Assembly: GCF_019059575.1 (NCBI RefSeq)
Contig: NW_024881850.1
Location: 186,001-250,000 of the forward strand
Direction of reading: 5' to 3'
Source: Amphibalanus amphitrite
Taxonomy: Eukaryota; Arthropoda; Thecostraca; Balanomorpha; Balanidae
Length of the DNA stretch: 64,000 bases
Positions 11,695 to 23,852 of the stretch are shown piece by piece; position 1 is the first letter of the stretch, and each line of letters opens with the position of its first letter. The notes below the pieces were generated by a model, which saw only the letters and a program-made list of their open reading frames with translations, was not told the origin of the DNA and did no database searches. Position numbers and translations under genes: made by a program.

Positions 11695-14079
11695 ACATAT
11701 TTCGCGTGTGCCACTACTTGTTTTACTTACAATTTATGGTATGGCAACTCAACACTCCAACAGGTATCGTTATAGGCTATGACACGTTTCACACCGTCGC
11801 ATTACCATGTTGTCAACGTATAAAGAGGATAGGACCGAAGACGAAGAAGTTGACAAAATTTGTCTCCAATGTAAATAACTTAGAAACAAATGTCACAATT
11901 GATATTTCGTTCGAGTTTTACGACAAATAATCATGGGCCTTTTCCAACAATTACCGGTATCATCATCCCAACATTAAACATTAGCATTCACATCTTTCTG
12001 TATCTATTTTACTGAAAGTATCAGCGTTAAGAGCAGAATCGATCTAAAAGTGTAGCAGAGCCAAAGGAAGACAAAATCAATGAAGCGTGGGAATTGAACG
12101 AATGTGGACACTGGACAGGTACGATGTCTATTTTCCTTTTACAATCGACATTATTTTGCATCTATGCGTCCCAATTTATTACACGATATTGTAGGACAGT
12201 TACAACAAGAGCAGCAGCAGTCGCACCAACAGCAGGAGCAGCAGCGCAACAACAACAGCAAGAGCAGCCCAAAGCTCTCGGGTAGGGAGCCTACAGACCA
12301 GGCGAATTGTACTAATCGAGTACCAACTACTGAAGCAGAAAGAACCACCGTCCCATCACCGGCAGAGCCGACATGTGCGCCGTGTAGAAGTATCTCAAAA
12401 TGTTCACAGCTAACTATAGAAACACTGCTGTTCAGAGCTGTAGAGACACTTCTGCGAGCTGTGCACTTGGCTTGATAAACGCAAAATGTTGACATCAATG
12501 GACATGCTGAGGGGAGAGCTTGTCGGTGCGATGCGTGTAATGGACAGTATAGTAAAAATTATGGTGTTCTTTCAGACTGATGCCCGCAATGTTAGCTTTG
12601 ATTCGAATTCTGCATTTGGTAGCCATGATAGTTAAAATTTTGACATGAAAAATCAGAGTTGTGTATGAAGTGTGTTGCTCCAAACAAGGAGAAAGCAGAG
12701 GGGCTTCCTGGACCTATCCGTATATGTATGCTCGCTTTTACAGCTTTGACGGCGACCATAACCACTCACGACTATCGTAGAAGCACTACTGATCCATTAC
12801 AGCAGCTTATGACAAAATAAGGATATCTATTAGAAAAGCGATAGGGGAAAGTTCCTGCCAAGAGGAGCATGGATAGGACGTCAAAATTTCCATCAAACAC
12901 TGGGCGTGGGAACACGTAGGTAATGGGAACCGCCAATGAGCACCCAGCATCGCGCATTGTGCCACATGTTAGTGAGCACTTCGATAAGGAAAATATGATG
13001 CATTGATTGAGGAAAAGGTGACAGCTGTGTGAAGAGGATGTCTGCATAAAATGTGCAATGACAGGATATTGTTGGCGCTGGTCAAAGATTTCCGGTGCCT
13101 TTTTGAGAACTTGTTTGATGATTCGTTCACTTATGTCCCGGCATTGTTTACATTTTTAAGCCGTATTGATACGGTCTAGATAGAAAGTTACCGTTACAGA
13201 TTTTGCTAGCATGATGCTCATCAAACTTAAGAACAATTTCAAATGAAATTAAATAGTTAAGGCAAATTAAATTCACGTAGCAAAGTGTGCCCTTGCCATC
13301 ATTATTCTGCTGAAACGCTTATAAAGGCATAAATGATAATCAATTGTAAAAATAGCATGAAACGTGTTAAACGATCAGTAGGGCAGAGATGGAGGGAAGT
13401 GAGATAGGGAGGGAGAGGAGGGAGAGAGAAAACAAAGAGACGACTCATCCCTACTATGTATTCAGTCACTACTATATAAACTATTCACAAACCAACTGTG
13501 TACTATCTGCATGAGCTTTTTAATCCAGCCTACAACAGTTCGATTCGAGACACTAATGCTTTTGAAATACTCCCGCCTCTGCCGCCTGAGCGGTTTCATA
13601 TCGCTGCCGCTAGATGACACTACCATCGAGCGCCTAGTTACATGCTGTGCCGCAAGGCACATCTCTGAGATGGCGACACCGCGCCAGAGAGGCGGCTGGC
13701 TCAGCCATTCCCGCACCGCCACCACCGAGTGAAAACAAGGTTGCGCGTTTGATTTAATTAGTTTATCATAGCAGTTTTCATAAATGGGTTATGCAGACGC
13801 TTCGTGACAATCCTTCTACATCAAGCCTAGCAAAAACCAGTATGTTGTCAGTCGTCTTCAATTTTTACATTGCATAATTCTGGACTGCTGAATAAAAATT
13901 ACCAAGAACAAAACAGACATTCCTAAATTAACTTGAATCTCTCCAAATTACAAAAAAAAAAACATAAGTAATGCTTAAATCATGGGAACACGGCTAAACC
14001 ATGAATACCTATCGCAGGCATGAAGGTGAATAGCAAATAGTAAAATGCCTCAAGCAAAGCACGGTTACCGATTTATCTA

Positions 14080-14367
14080 AGGCCGCCGTTCACTGGTTGA
14101 GCACGCGCTGAATTTAACATTGGAGTCTATGGGCTGCGCGCCGACTGTGGTTCAGCGCCGAATGCGCGATGAAGCGCAGTCAGCTGGTTATTCGGCGGCT
14201 GTTGGGCGCCAAATCACGCGCTGACGACTCAACATTACTTTACTACTCCTGACGCCTTTAAACTTTCAGCTTTTCAGCGCGCACCACGCATTGGACGATT
14301 ACCTGCAAAATGCGCGTCTTAACGGCCATCTATAGCCGGCCAGGCGCGCAGAGAACGGCCACCTTGA
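14080..14367. repeat. Probable MITE with GGCCGTTC-type ends (right-arm copy)
   Basis: Mirror of the element at 1224-1511; same inverted ends and GCGCG-rich interior. Confidence 0.4.
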
Positions 14368-15089
14368 GCCGATAAAATGTGTTGGCTATCAGGCAACGCT
14401 ATTTTTATGTGAAAGTTTCAACTTAAATGTTTTTGAATCAAATAGTAGCCTCAGTAATCATTTCGTATTTTCACAAGTGGGCGACTGGGCTGCAACTGTA
14501 GCAGTAATTGTAATCAGCTGATCAGGTGAAAAGCCCCTGTCGATTGAGACAAAAAAAAAGTGCCGACCTCAGCTCTCTGAATTTTCCCTCGCTTAGTATG
14601 TGCATTAGGCATCGATGATAAATTTTTGGTGACAGGGAAGCTGATATCGGCAAGGAAAACAATGTGCTTCGTCGAAGGAGTTATGTTTGAACGGTCAATG
14701 CTGCATAAACTTTCCATAGTGTTGTTCACAAAAGTCTATGTAAGGTGTTGTTCTGGAAAGCAAGGACATACGACAGAAATAATTACGTCTGGAATATGCA
14801 ATGGCGAGGTAAAAATGAAAGCAAGTAAGGAAACAAGAATATGCATATTAATTGAACTAACAATCAATCATTCCCAAAAACCTGGCTGAACAGCAAACAT
14901 TTGGACAGACAGCAGAATTCCATAAAAATAATGTTGTTGATAATAAAATACTGCGCTGCGCTTATTTTGCTTTTGAAATATAGGAGTGAACTTCATAGTG
15001 CCAGGCTGTGCTCATTTATTATCCGTGTGTTCAATGCCGTCGAAATTGCCGAAACTGCCACATTTTTGAACCGATTCTTCTAAAAATTG

Positions 15090-15535
15090 GTATGTAGGTG
15101 CACATTGACCACTTCTCTGACATATATTCCGTTTTTTTTCGATACACTTAAAATTTTGGATTTGATAACTATTTTTCCAAAAAGGTCGGTTTTTTGCAAA
15201 ATTTTGGGCTAAAATCCAAAATTTTCAAAATACCGAGATAGCCATTTGATAGACAAAGTGGAATCACGTATCATCTTTTTTGTTACGTCTTGATTCCTTT
15301 AAAAATGAAGATGTTAGCGGCGTTTGAAATTTTGCCGTTTTTGAGGCGAAAATGGCGAACATGACGTCACTAAAACGTCAATTCCTCAAAAATTTTCCGA
15401 CGGATTTCGCTCAAATTTTAAGGGAACGTGTCAATTTGATGTATGATAAGGTACTGAAAGTTTGACGTCGCTGGCGTAACGCGTTTAGAAGTTATTGTCG
15501 AAAAACTTGAGGGGGGCAGATTCTGCCCCCCAGCG
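15090..15535 (+). mobile_element. Truncated GGTCA-family MITE fragment at the palindrome edge
   Basis: The order of motifs matches the second half of the element at 17348-18531: a CATATATTCCG run, GAGATAGC-TTTGATAG, paired TGACGTCA-type sites at about 15362, then a G-run/loop/C-run hairpin (GGGGGGCAGATTCTGCCCCCC-like) at about 15509-15530. No clear TTAA boundary. It starts within about 40 bp of the outer edge of the inverted duplication. Confidence 0.5.
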
Positions 15536-15939
15536 CACAGTGGGCGATCCGGCCGGTGTAGCCTCGCGAAACCTATCGGCATTCATAACATCCATGTTTT
15601 TGAAGCTAGAACCACAATATTTAGGAGCAACCTTCTTGAATATCCAATGAGCATATGTTTTAAATAAGGACTATCTCTTATAGGATTTGTGCTCTGTGGC
15701 GAGCTTGCAATTTGCCTAATTGCTGCTCGAATAACGCATGAATACTTTTGAGGGTTGGTCGAAATTTATGACGGTATGAGCTGGGTAGGACATTGAAATG
15801 GTGTGTACCTCCGTAGGAAATTGCTTCCAAACCAATTTTTTATTCAAACGACTATGCCCTACCTATTTATACATATCATGAAACAGCGTAAATCTCGCCC
15901 GGCAAGGCCCCATTTCATAACGTGACCCAAGCAGCGGGT

Positions 15940-16725
15940 TTGGTTTTTGGCAAATAACTTCGCAAAAAATGGCCGCAGAACCACGATTTTGACATCGTCG
16001 TGTTCGCCTTGCTCAGGCGCGTCGAATAGTATACTTTTGTTTAGGTGAGGCCACCGTAAGGTCAACCTGACCTTGACCTCGAGTCAAGGTCAGGTCAGAG
16101 GTCTTCAAATCACGAAGTTGGTCGAAGGAGGTCATATCGCATATCATTCGATTCGGCAGGCCTTCCGGAGTCCATTGGTGACATTGTCGACTCTCTAGCT
16201 CAATGTGATCGGGAGTTATTGACGAAAAACTCGTATGACCCTAGTGACGTCATAAATGACGTCATGCAAGGTCAACAATGCAAAAATGCAGCATCAGATC
16301 TTGCAAGGAGTGCATGAAGTAACGATTCCATGTACTTGAGACAATTGAATATCATTCCTGGCGCCAAAATAACATTTTTCATATTTCCCCATTGACTTAT
16401 AGGTGAGGTCACGTGACCAACCTGACTTTATTTGACATTATTAGGAAATATTATTAGGAAAAGTCTGAGATATACAAGTTGTAAGACCTCTGAAGGACAA
16501 TAAGTCCTGCAAGTCTCACCTCCCTGTGAAAGTTACTCTGGCACTGAGAGCGTTGCAAGGTTGCGACATCTGAGGGTCGTGCAGAGCTTCATGTATGACG
16601 TCATAGGTCAGTGACCTGACCTGACTTGAAAGTGCGATTGGTGTCACAAGATCTAGCGTGCATCAAAGGTCAGGTATGCCAGGTTGCAGCTCTCTATTGC
16701 CTGGGTGTTTTGAGCTATCGCGAAA
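15940..16725 (-). mobile_element. Degenerate GGTCA-family MITE, copy B (ends missing)
   Basis: Internal part only, collinear with the copy at 7213-8070. It keeps the segment ATATCATTCGATTCGGCAGG, the GATCGGGAGTTATTGACG segment, TGACGTCA at 16596-16603 and AGGTCAGTGACCT at 16605-16617. It stops at the GCGATAGCTC segment near 16725 without the hairpin and TTAA. The flank 16730-17290 holds nothing I recognise. Confidence 0.6.
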
Positions 16726-17347
16726 ACACCCTTTGGGGCATTTACCACTTGTGCTCAAGTGCACCAAGCCACGGCCAACCCTTAGAAGAAGAAAGTGTCT
16801 GGATGCCACGGCTGCAAGTGGCTGCAAATTTTCACTGGCTCCCCTAATAGATAGTGTCTTAGTGCATGCGATACAGCATTATTTTCAGTTCATCCACGTA
16901 AAACTTTTTTTGCTGGGCTTGGTTAATTTAGTGAACGTAATGCTCAGTGGTAGAAAAAAATATAAAAATTTAACCTAATTATAAGACATTTTGAACTGAT
17001 TTTGTCTACTTGCTTTCTATGGCGGAATCGTCTAAACATCTAAATTTCACTGTCCATGCAAAATGGATGCTCAACACCTAGCAATTTCATCGTTCCGCAA
17101 AATATTCAAAGAGCGTAAAAATCGGCTGTGATTATCCCCCTTATGAAGTGTTACGGAACGCTGTCTTTAACGATACTTTGGTCTACGAAAAAATGTCTCC
17201 TGAGCCATGCAAATGCACTAATCGTAATCTTTGATGAATTTTCTGTCGACTTGTATGCGTTGTTTTCCAATTTTCGGAAAAAAGTGTCTGAGGTTTCGCG
17301 AGGCTAGACCGGCCCGATCGCCTACCGTGCAGCGGGGCGCGGGTTAA

Positions 17348-18531
17348 CCCGCGCATGACTGGGGTATTTTCCATAACGCGAGTGACGGGGGGGGGGGGCT
17401 CTCCAGAGCCCCCCCTCCTATCTCCGAAACTACTGGGCCGATCGTGAAAATTCAAACGGCGTCTGATAGCCCTGGAAAAACTGTCGAGCGAAACCTATTT
17501 TCATTGACCTCGAGGTCACCGATGACGTCACAGGTCAGGTCAAAGTAAAAATTATCGACATTTTTGCTAGTTCACAATTTAGGCTCTGACCGCCGGACCG
17601 CCGGTCCGATCAGGCTCGTTTTTGGTTTACGCACTCCTTGACGGATGCCTTAGATACCCTGAGGGTACCGAACTTTTACTTTGAATTTTTAAGGTCAAGG
17701 CCATGTCATCCTAGGTCACGAAAATTTGTATATCATGTATCGGTCACGTGACGCATGTTTTATGGCCCATTTTACTCGTAGATTTCGGAAATAGTGTCGT
17801 CTGTGTCATTTGAGGTCATTGTCAGCTGAATTTACCGGAGGTCAGGTCACTTTCAGGTCAGAAAAGGTCAAATTTTGAAAATGAAATTTTTCAACAAAAA
17901 AGGTACCTTTCAGATGCAGTATGAGCTCAGGAACACGATGGTGCCATTTATATTGCTGTACGACATCAAAAACGTACTGAAAAATGGATTTGAAAAACAT
18001 AAAATTGTAAAATTTTGAGAATAATGCGAATAACATGGCTATTTTTGAAGACATTGGGCTAAAACTTGCAAAGGTAGTTCATCAGTGTGTGTTCTATCAC
18101 ATATATTCCGGTTTTTGCAAAAAGTTAGAAACTTTTTGAAAAAAATCAAAAAAATATATATTTTTTTAAATTGTAAATAAATATTTTTCAAAATTATCAA
18201 AATTTCGAAAATTCGAGATAGCAGTTTGATAGCTACGTGTATTTGTAGTCCACTCATGCAAAGAAAATGGATCTAGCTTTAAAACTGAGCTCTTGAGAGC
18301 GTTTGCCGTAATTCAGTGTTTTGCATGAAAATCGGCCGACATGACGTCACTCTGACGTCATTTCCGGTCAAACTATGGTAGCTAGAAAGTTGAAATTTTA
18401 ACACAAGGTGTCACATTGATGCCTCTGAGGGTACCGCAAGTTTCGTGTTGATCCGTCAAGCGGTTTAGAAAATATTGCTGAAAAACGGAGATGGGCTCTG
18501 TAGAGCCCCCCCCCCCCAGTCATTCGCGGGT
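17348..18531 (+). mobile_element. TTAA-flanked piggyBac-like MITE, copy C
   Basis: TTAA at 17344-17347 and 18532-18535. Left end CCCGCGCATGACTGGGG; right end inverted CCCGCGAATGACTGGGG. Both ends carry G-run/C-run hairpins with loops CTCTCCAGAG (left) and CTCTACAGAG (right). The interior (1,184 bp in all) holds GGTCA half-sites and TGACGTCA sites near 17523 and 18342. No transposase ORF. The left flank (17290-17343) resembles the reverse complement of about 15530-15580, so the element sits inside another repeat. Confidence 0.75.
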
Positions 18532-18535
18532 TAAA

Positions 18536-19332
18536 CTGTATAAAAAAAAACACTGCAAATATAAAACTTTCGTGCTTTTTCAGTCACCACCGAAGAATAT
18601 GCCAAAAATATCCAGTTTTGAAAGATATTAAAGCACTTGTTGTGTTTGTAGAGCTTTTTAGATATATTTAATATTTTTCTAGCTCGATCAAGATGATGAT
18701 TTGCGGTACTGTTGACGGCTATCGGGCTGTATGAGCGAGGATGTGAAATGTGTACTTTCTACTTACATTTGGCTGAGGATGTTTAGTACTTTAGTAGTTA
18801 TATATTTTTTTTAGTATTTAACCAATTTTTGACGTGCAGTATGTAAGTACATAGTGTTGATCTGGAGGGGGCTCCCCGTTCTTCCTTCATAACCTTTTTA
18901 TCTAAATTTGACCAACTTGAAGTACCTACTGGTATCTGTGCTTGTTGCTGGATATATGGGACCATATGAAGTCTGGTTCATTGGTTTCACCAGGTGGTGG
19001 TGTATCCCGCGAAACTGATGCAGATAGGCACACGTGTTCTACCGTCATACAGTGCTTGTAATTGCATGCACCGCAGCGTCTTTCTTTCACAATGCTGCAC
19101 CACAGCGTCTTTCTTCCACAATACATATTCTCAATCATCCTTGTTTTGTTAAATTCGAACACAATATCACGAACCATTACGGCATGTCTTCAGTCACACT
19201 CGCACTGGGATGCCGTCACGTACGGTCACCTCTGTTCACTGCCCGTATTCCGGAACTGGACACCTGACAATGGCCATAAATCATGGACAATGGGGGTCAC
19301 CGAAAGCCTGCGGTTGGCGCCCGTCCGCTTAC
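18536..19332. other. Intergenic, nothing recognised
   Basis: AT-rich; I searched the minus strand here and on to 15051 for exons 2 and 3 of the orphan exon at 19333 and found none. Confidence 0.4.
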
Positions 19333-19344
19333 CTTTGGCTCCAT
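19333..19344 (-). pseudogene. Orphan four-codon exon 1 of the secreted family (gene 6 remnant)
   Basis: On the minus strand ATG and three codons (M-E-P-K) are followed at once by GTAAGC, exactly like exon 1 of every other family gene, and a matching promoter lies just upstream. The fourth codon is Lys where relatives have Leu. No exon 2 (signal peptide after a phase-0 acceptor) or exon 3 can be found between here and the edge of the inverted duplication at 15050. The gene is therefore probably broken, or its distal exons were lost in that rearrangement. A very diverged exon 2 cannot be excluded. Confidence 0.45.
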
Positions 19345-19361
19345 GGTGAGCTGCCGGGCCC

Positions 19362-19420
19362 ACTGAGCAACCCACCAACCAATCCGGACACTTATATAGC
19401 GTGACCAGGACGCAGGAAAC
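19362..19420 (-). promoter_or_regulatory. Family core promoter upstream of the orphan exon 1
   Basis: Minus strand: GTTTCC, 10 bases, TCACGC fused to TATATAAG (TATAAG from 19396), then CTCAGTG with the likely start at 19364, 32 bp from the TATA box. All elements of the module are present although the gene body is not. Confidence 0.65.
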
Positions 19421-20561
19421 ACAGAGCGAAAAACAAACACACAAACAAGCGGAAGGTGATGGAGGGCGCACCAGTTTCGTGAAGCGGCCGACCGACCGCA
19501 GATCCGCAGAAACAGCCGGGGACACTTTAGCCGCCGGGTCCGGTAAAGAGAGCCGCGTCGGTGTGGCACCGGGCGTGGGAGAGACGCTCAGGCAAATGAA
19601 ACCAGTTTTCTTTCTCAGGACAACTGTGTGAAAGCGGCCGAGGGAGGGAACTCCAAGGAAAGAACAAGACGATATCAAAAACTGTCAGCGATGATAATGT
19701 AAACTAACTGTAGAACTGGCTTGTTACATCGAAACAACTTGTCTATGTAACGTTACTGGGACAAGTGTCCAACACTAGGGAGTCAAGGTCTAAAAGTCTA
19801 GATACATGGCGAGAGTTTTACGTGTTTTGCTTTTTCAATATTACTTTTCCTATATATTTCCGCACTGGGTTCCGGAAGGTACCTACTCATTCGTTCCCCC
19901 CCCCCCCCACTAAAAAACATTGGATGTAACACATCGAAGACAGATATGTCCTTAAAATATAATATTATCGACGGATCACCGAACGCAGGTGTCCGAAAAT
20001 TATTTGCCCCTCCATCAGCTCACGGCCATATTCAATAAACAAAGATTTTCCGGGTCATGGTTATTTACCGATTTATCCCCTGCCCTGTCGTACCCATTCT
20101 CTCATCCGCTTTGGCATTCCATAGACCAATATGTGTTGCGCTGATGTTCAGCCACACCTTTCACAGTTTCCTCTTAAGTCCGTTTTTTGTGGGAGCTGGT
20201 TCAATCTTGCTGAGCTCCTCCTTCATGATTCCCCATTGGTTTTCGATTGGGATCAGGACAGAGGATTCGATTTGACTTCCTACTTCATTCCAGTGCGGCA
20301 GCGACGGAGAGATGGGGTTCCTCCTCCCCCCAAGCGCTCGAATACGAAACAAACTAGCGACAAGTGGTAGACGGCATTAGATACGAACAGACAACGGCTA
20401 CAATGCATACAAAGGTTATTTGCAGCTTAGGTATAAAATGATGTCACAAGGGTCAACATAGTCATAGTTGCGGCATCAAGGGTCATAGGCATGTAGATGT
20501 TTTTTTTTTAAGAATAGCCCTTGACTTAATTAAAGTAGAGCAAAACTAGTAAGTAGTAATA
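19421..20561. other. Intergenic, nothing recognised
   Basis: A C-run lies near 19900. No supported exon, RNA gene or repeat boundary. Near 20420-20490 weak GGTCA motifs suggest an old repeat fragment. Confidence 0.35.
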
Positions 20562-21222
20562 GTACAGTCGTGTACAGGTTGATGGTCCCCTTCTCTTTAT
20601 CCACCGGGTTCCTATGGCTCAGCATTGGCAGCAGCCGCCTGGTACCGGTAGGCTGTGCCGCATGACCGGAGAGTGAAGCGGCACAGTCTACCCACGCCGT
20701 TTGACATCGGCTCGGGTCGCCGGGTGGAGCGCTTTGTAGACCAGCTGTTGCGTCAGACCAGCGCGGGGGGAGAGGCTCGTCTCGGTGGTTGGCGTGGGCT
20801 GGGGAGTGGTGTGGGGCGTGTTGGTGGACCGTGGGGGCTGGGCGGGTTGTGTGGTCACTTGCTGCATGGCACATTTTGCGTCGCTTAACAACTGCATTCC
20901 TGTTTTTGCTATGCACAATGCACGGAAGACCCAGCGAATATAATTTACTTGTGCATTGTGCAAAACGTGATTTGGCACGGTATCGAGGCAACCATAGGTC
21001 TTGTGCCACATATATGCACGATATTTAGGCAATACGCTTATGAAAATGGTAGATTGATCGGATTGATCCTGGATGTCAATTCGTATGCTAAATGTCGACA
21101 TGTAATAAATGAACGAATGAATGAATCAATCAATCAATCGACAATCGACATGTAGATATAAAACCGTATAAATGGCTCGCAACCACTAAAATCAAACCAG
21201 ATCCTAACTCGGAAAAGTAGCC

Positions 21223-21311
21223 GGAGCCCCGATGAGGCTCGAATCGGGACTCCACGTTGAAAGTTTTGCCAATGATCCATCATCATTCCACCAAGCTAGA
21301 GCGATCGGCAC
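21223..21311 (-). repeat. Degenerate tRNA-like (SINE head?) sequence
   Basis: Minus strand contains a box A-like TAGCTTGGTGG and a box B-like GATTCGAGCC about 45 bases apart, with complementary ends GGTGCC / GGCTCC. The cloverleaf is imperfect (over-long T loop), so this is a tRNA-derived relic rather than a working tRNA. Confidence 0.35.
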
Positions 21312-21402
21312 CCGAAGCCACAAAAACATTCATTGACTTTGCTGCCGACCTCCCGGCCCCGCCGCCCGCCCGGCCAGACTTTGCCCCGGCCGTGGTCACC
21401 AT

Positions 21403-21484
21403 CCGGTGTAGCTCAGCGTAGGAGTGCTAGACTGTCAAACTGACCGGTAGTGAGAGGCCCGGTTCGGGACGCTTCGCGTGCTGG
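21403..21484 (+). repeat. tRNA-like (SINE head?) sequence
   Basis: Box A-like TAGCTCAGCGTAGGAG at 21409 and box B-like GGTTCGGGAC near 21461, with a GTC triplet where the anticodon would be. It lies head-to-head with the tRNA-like relic at 21223-21311 inside the TIR element. Probably tRNA-derived repeat rather than a gene. Confidence 0.35.
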
Positions 21485-22059
21485 ATGTTTATTTCTGTGT
21501 CCGAGGCTATGCGATTAGTCCACTTTTCAGAAAGATTATTTGGTGACAGGTCTGTTTTCTGTCTTTGCTGCAATTCATGAGGAGACCGTATGGAGTATGG
21601 ACCCTTACCTGTCCTTCCGCACCCCACTTGGGAGATGGGTGTTTGAACCCCCTGGGTTTTGTGAATATCTCTAAAGCGAATTTTTGGAGGGTGGATTACG
21701 ATCGGTTCTATGCGACAAGTGACCACACACACACCCAGCCCCAGGTCCGCTCACTCCCTCCCCACATCACCCCCGCCCCACACCACACTCCAGCCCGCCT
21801 CATCCACCGAGCCGAGCCAAATAGACAGGCCTGACCTTTACCCCCCCCCCCTCCCCCCAGCCGGTGTAACGCAGCGTCCGGTCAAATCGCTCTACCAGGC
21901 GACCCGAGCCGGTGTCAAACAGTGTGGGTAGGCTGTGCCGCTTCACTCTCGGGTCATGCGGCACAGCCTACCGGTACCAGGCGGCTGCTGCCAATGCTGA
22001 GCCATAGGAACCCGGTGGATAAAGAGTAGGGGACCATCAACCTGTACACGACTGTACCA

Positions 22060-22990
22060 CCGAGGTCCATTTGTCAACCTGCATCGAACGTTAAGTGTTA
22101 ACCTCGAACGGTCAATGCCAAAAATTGACTGAAAGTCACGTGACCTCAAGGTCAACCATAGACTACGGTCAACATATCATTCGATGCGTCTTGAGCTTGA
22201 CGAGCCGAGCACAATGAGAGGATGCGCGCAGATGCAGCTCATTTCTGTTCAAAGTTATTAGCAAAAACGTTTTGGTGACCTTTCATGAGGGCATATGACG
22301 TAAAAGTTGTTGAATAGCAAACAGGGCATCAAGATAGTCGAGGTTGGTAATGAGTAATGTTATTAATGTTAGAATTGGCCATGTCGACGCGTTTTTGTGA
22401 AACAATAAGGCATGCGCTTTTCCCCCACTGGCTTATAAAGGAGAGATCAAGAAATTAGCTGGTCTTAGGCTGTCGATAGCTATAATTTGAGCTGAAAAAG
22501 ACCCATTTCAAAATTTGACCTCAGCTCAAAGTCATGATCTGACCGGAAAGCTCGTTTTGCATACACCGATTATACACCGATTCGTATTGATGACCTGAGC
22601 TTATTACGGTTTTGAAGTGTTTACTCAAAGTGGGAGGCGTTTGTACTTACCTTACTCTTTTGCCTTATAATGGTGAAATCACAAATCTGACCTAGCCCTA
22701 GGTCGCAGAAATGCAAAATCCGAGATGTACAAGTATTTGTACCGTCAGACTTCATGCGGTCCACCGAGTTTCAAAGTGGAAAGGAGCTGTAGGAATGGCA
22801 GGATCGCAAGCTCTTTTTAGTTGCATGGTTTCTTAACTTGAACTAGTGGCATGACCTTAAGTGACCTAAGGTGAAAATTTGTACATACGATGCGAAATTG
22901 ATGGTGCACAAGCTCTACCAAGTTTTGCGGTGTTTTGCTCCGCGTTTTTCTTGACACTCGCAAAAAAAACGACTGCGGCCCAAACGCTTT
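22060..22990 (+). mobile_element. Degenerate GGTCA-family MITE, copy J
   Basis: It shares motif order with the element at 50861-52035: CACGTGACCTCAAGGTCAA, ATTCGATGCGTCTTGAG with a following ACACGATG-like word, a CTTATAAAGG segment, and a GAGATGTACAAG segment. Terminal TTAA and hairpins are not recognisable. Confidence 0.45.
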
Positions 22991-23132
22991 ACCGGGGTGA
23001 AGGCGACGCGTTGATGATTTATCTTAATCAAATTTTTAGCACTGTATTTGTTCTCTAGCTTGTATTGATTGTATTTGTTCTCTAGCTTGTATTGATTCTA
23101 AAATGATTGTTAACAATCAGTGAAGAGGAGAA

Positions 23133-23501
23133 TTAACTTAGGATCGTCATCCATCCCGGAAAACGGCCGACATTTTCCTCCAGCCGAACTGCGTCCGTGA
23201 ACTCGAGCTCCGTGTTATGATTGACATCTGAAAACTGTTCGGAGCGAAGGGTATTGAGATGTTTTTCATTATCGGAGTGCTTCCGAATGCTGTTAGCCAG
23301 TGTTCCGAGAGTAATCTGATGATGTAGGTAAAGTGACAACAATGATGCATTTAGACAGAGTTTTGTACTTTTTGCGTGGTCGATCAGTACTTTCCTTCAC
23401 ATGCTCATGCGTTTGAGTCGATTATGTCTGTTGATGGCATGGGAAAGTGCATTTCCCACATCTTTGGCGTCGTTGATCGAATACTCCCGTGGTGACGACA
23501 T
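23133..23501 (-). pseudogene. Decayed unidentified reading frame with one internal stop
   Basis: One minus-strand frame runs 123 codons from ATG at 23501 to a stop at 23133-23135 with a single in-frame TGA at 23397-23399 (codon 35). Before the stop it reads like a helical, polar protein (S-I-N-D-A-K-D-V-G-N-A-L-S-H-A-I-N-R-H). After it come H-H-Q-I-T-L-G-T-L-A-N-S-I-R-K-H and E-L-E-F-T-D-A-V-R-L-E-E-N. The sustained amino-acid character on both sides of the stop favours a disabled gene or transposon-derived fragment. I do not recognise the family. A sequencing error at the TGA is also possible. Confidence 0.45.
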
Positions 23502-23684
23502 ATCCAATTTTCTTCTGAGCGAAGCTCAGTTTTCTGGTGAATGTATGGAGCAATGAATGATTACCAAGAATCGAGCTTCCGTTGCGAAATGGAGGCGCCT
23601 TATAACGTTACGGCAGCCTGGCTGCCATCATGCAACTGATAATAGAACCGCCCATCATTTTATTTAATACAATGCCGGTATTTG

Positions 23685-23852
<168 letters not shown>

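Larger units (their letters stand above)
9345..15050 (-). repeat. Right arm of the 5.7-kb inverted duplication
   Basis: Reverse complement of 543-6241 with only short indels seen. It carries the plus-strand 70-aa gene (10505-11362) and the mirror MITE at about 14080-14367. Past the outer edge at 15050 the sequence goes directly into a truncated repeat (15090-15535). No additional gene is seen in 9345-10420 or 11700-15050. Confidence 0.93.
20562..22057. mobile_element. 1.5-kb non-autonomous TIR element
   Basis: The first 140 bases, beginning GTACAGTCGTGTACAGG, recur inverted at 21920-22057 with a few mismatches. Weaker inverted similarity continues to about 20865 and 21718, making long terminal inverted repeats of up to about 340 bp. 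The central part holds two tRNA-like stretches and no transposase. No clear target duplication was found, so the superfamily is open. Confidence 0.7.

Noticed and set aside
19226..19678. 150-codon minus-strand frame
   Set aside because: It runs through the family promoter and the orphan exon 1 without protein-like character.
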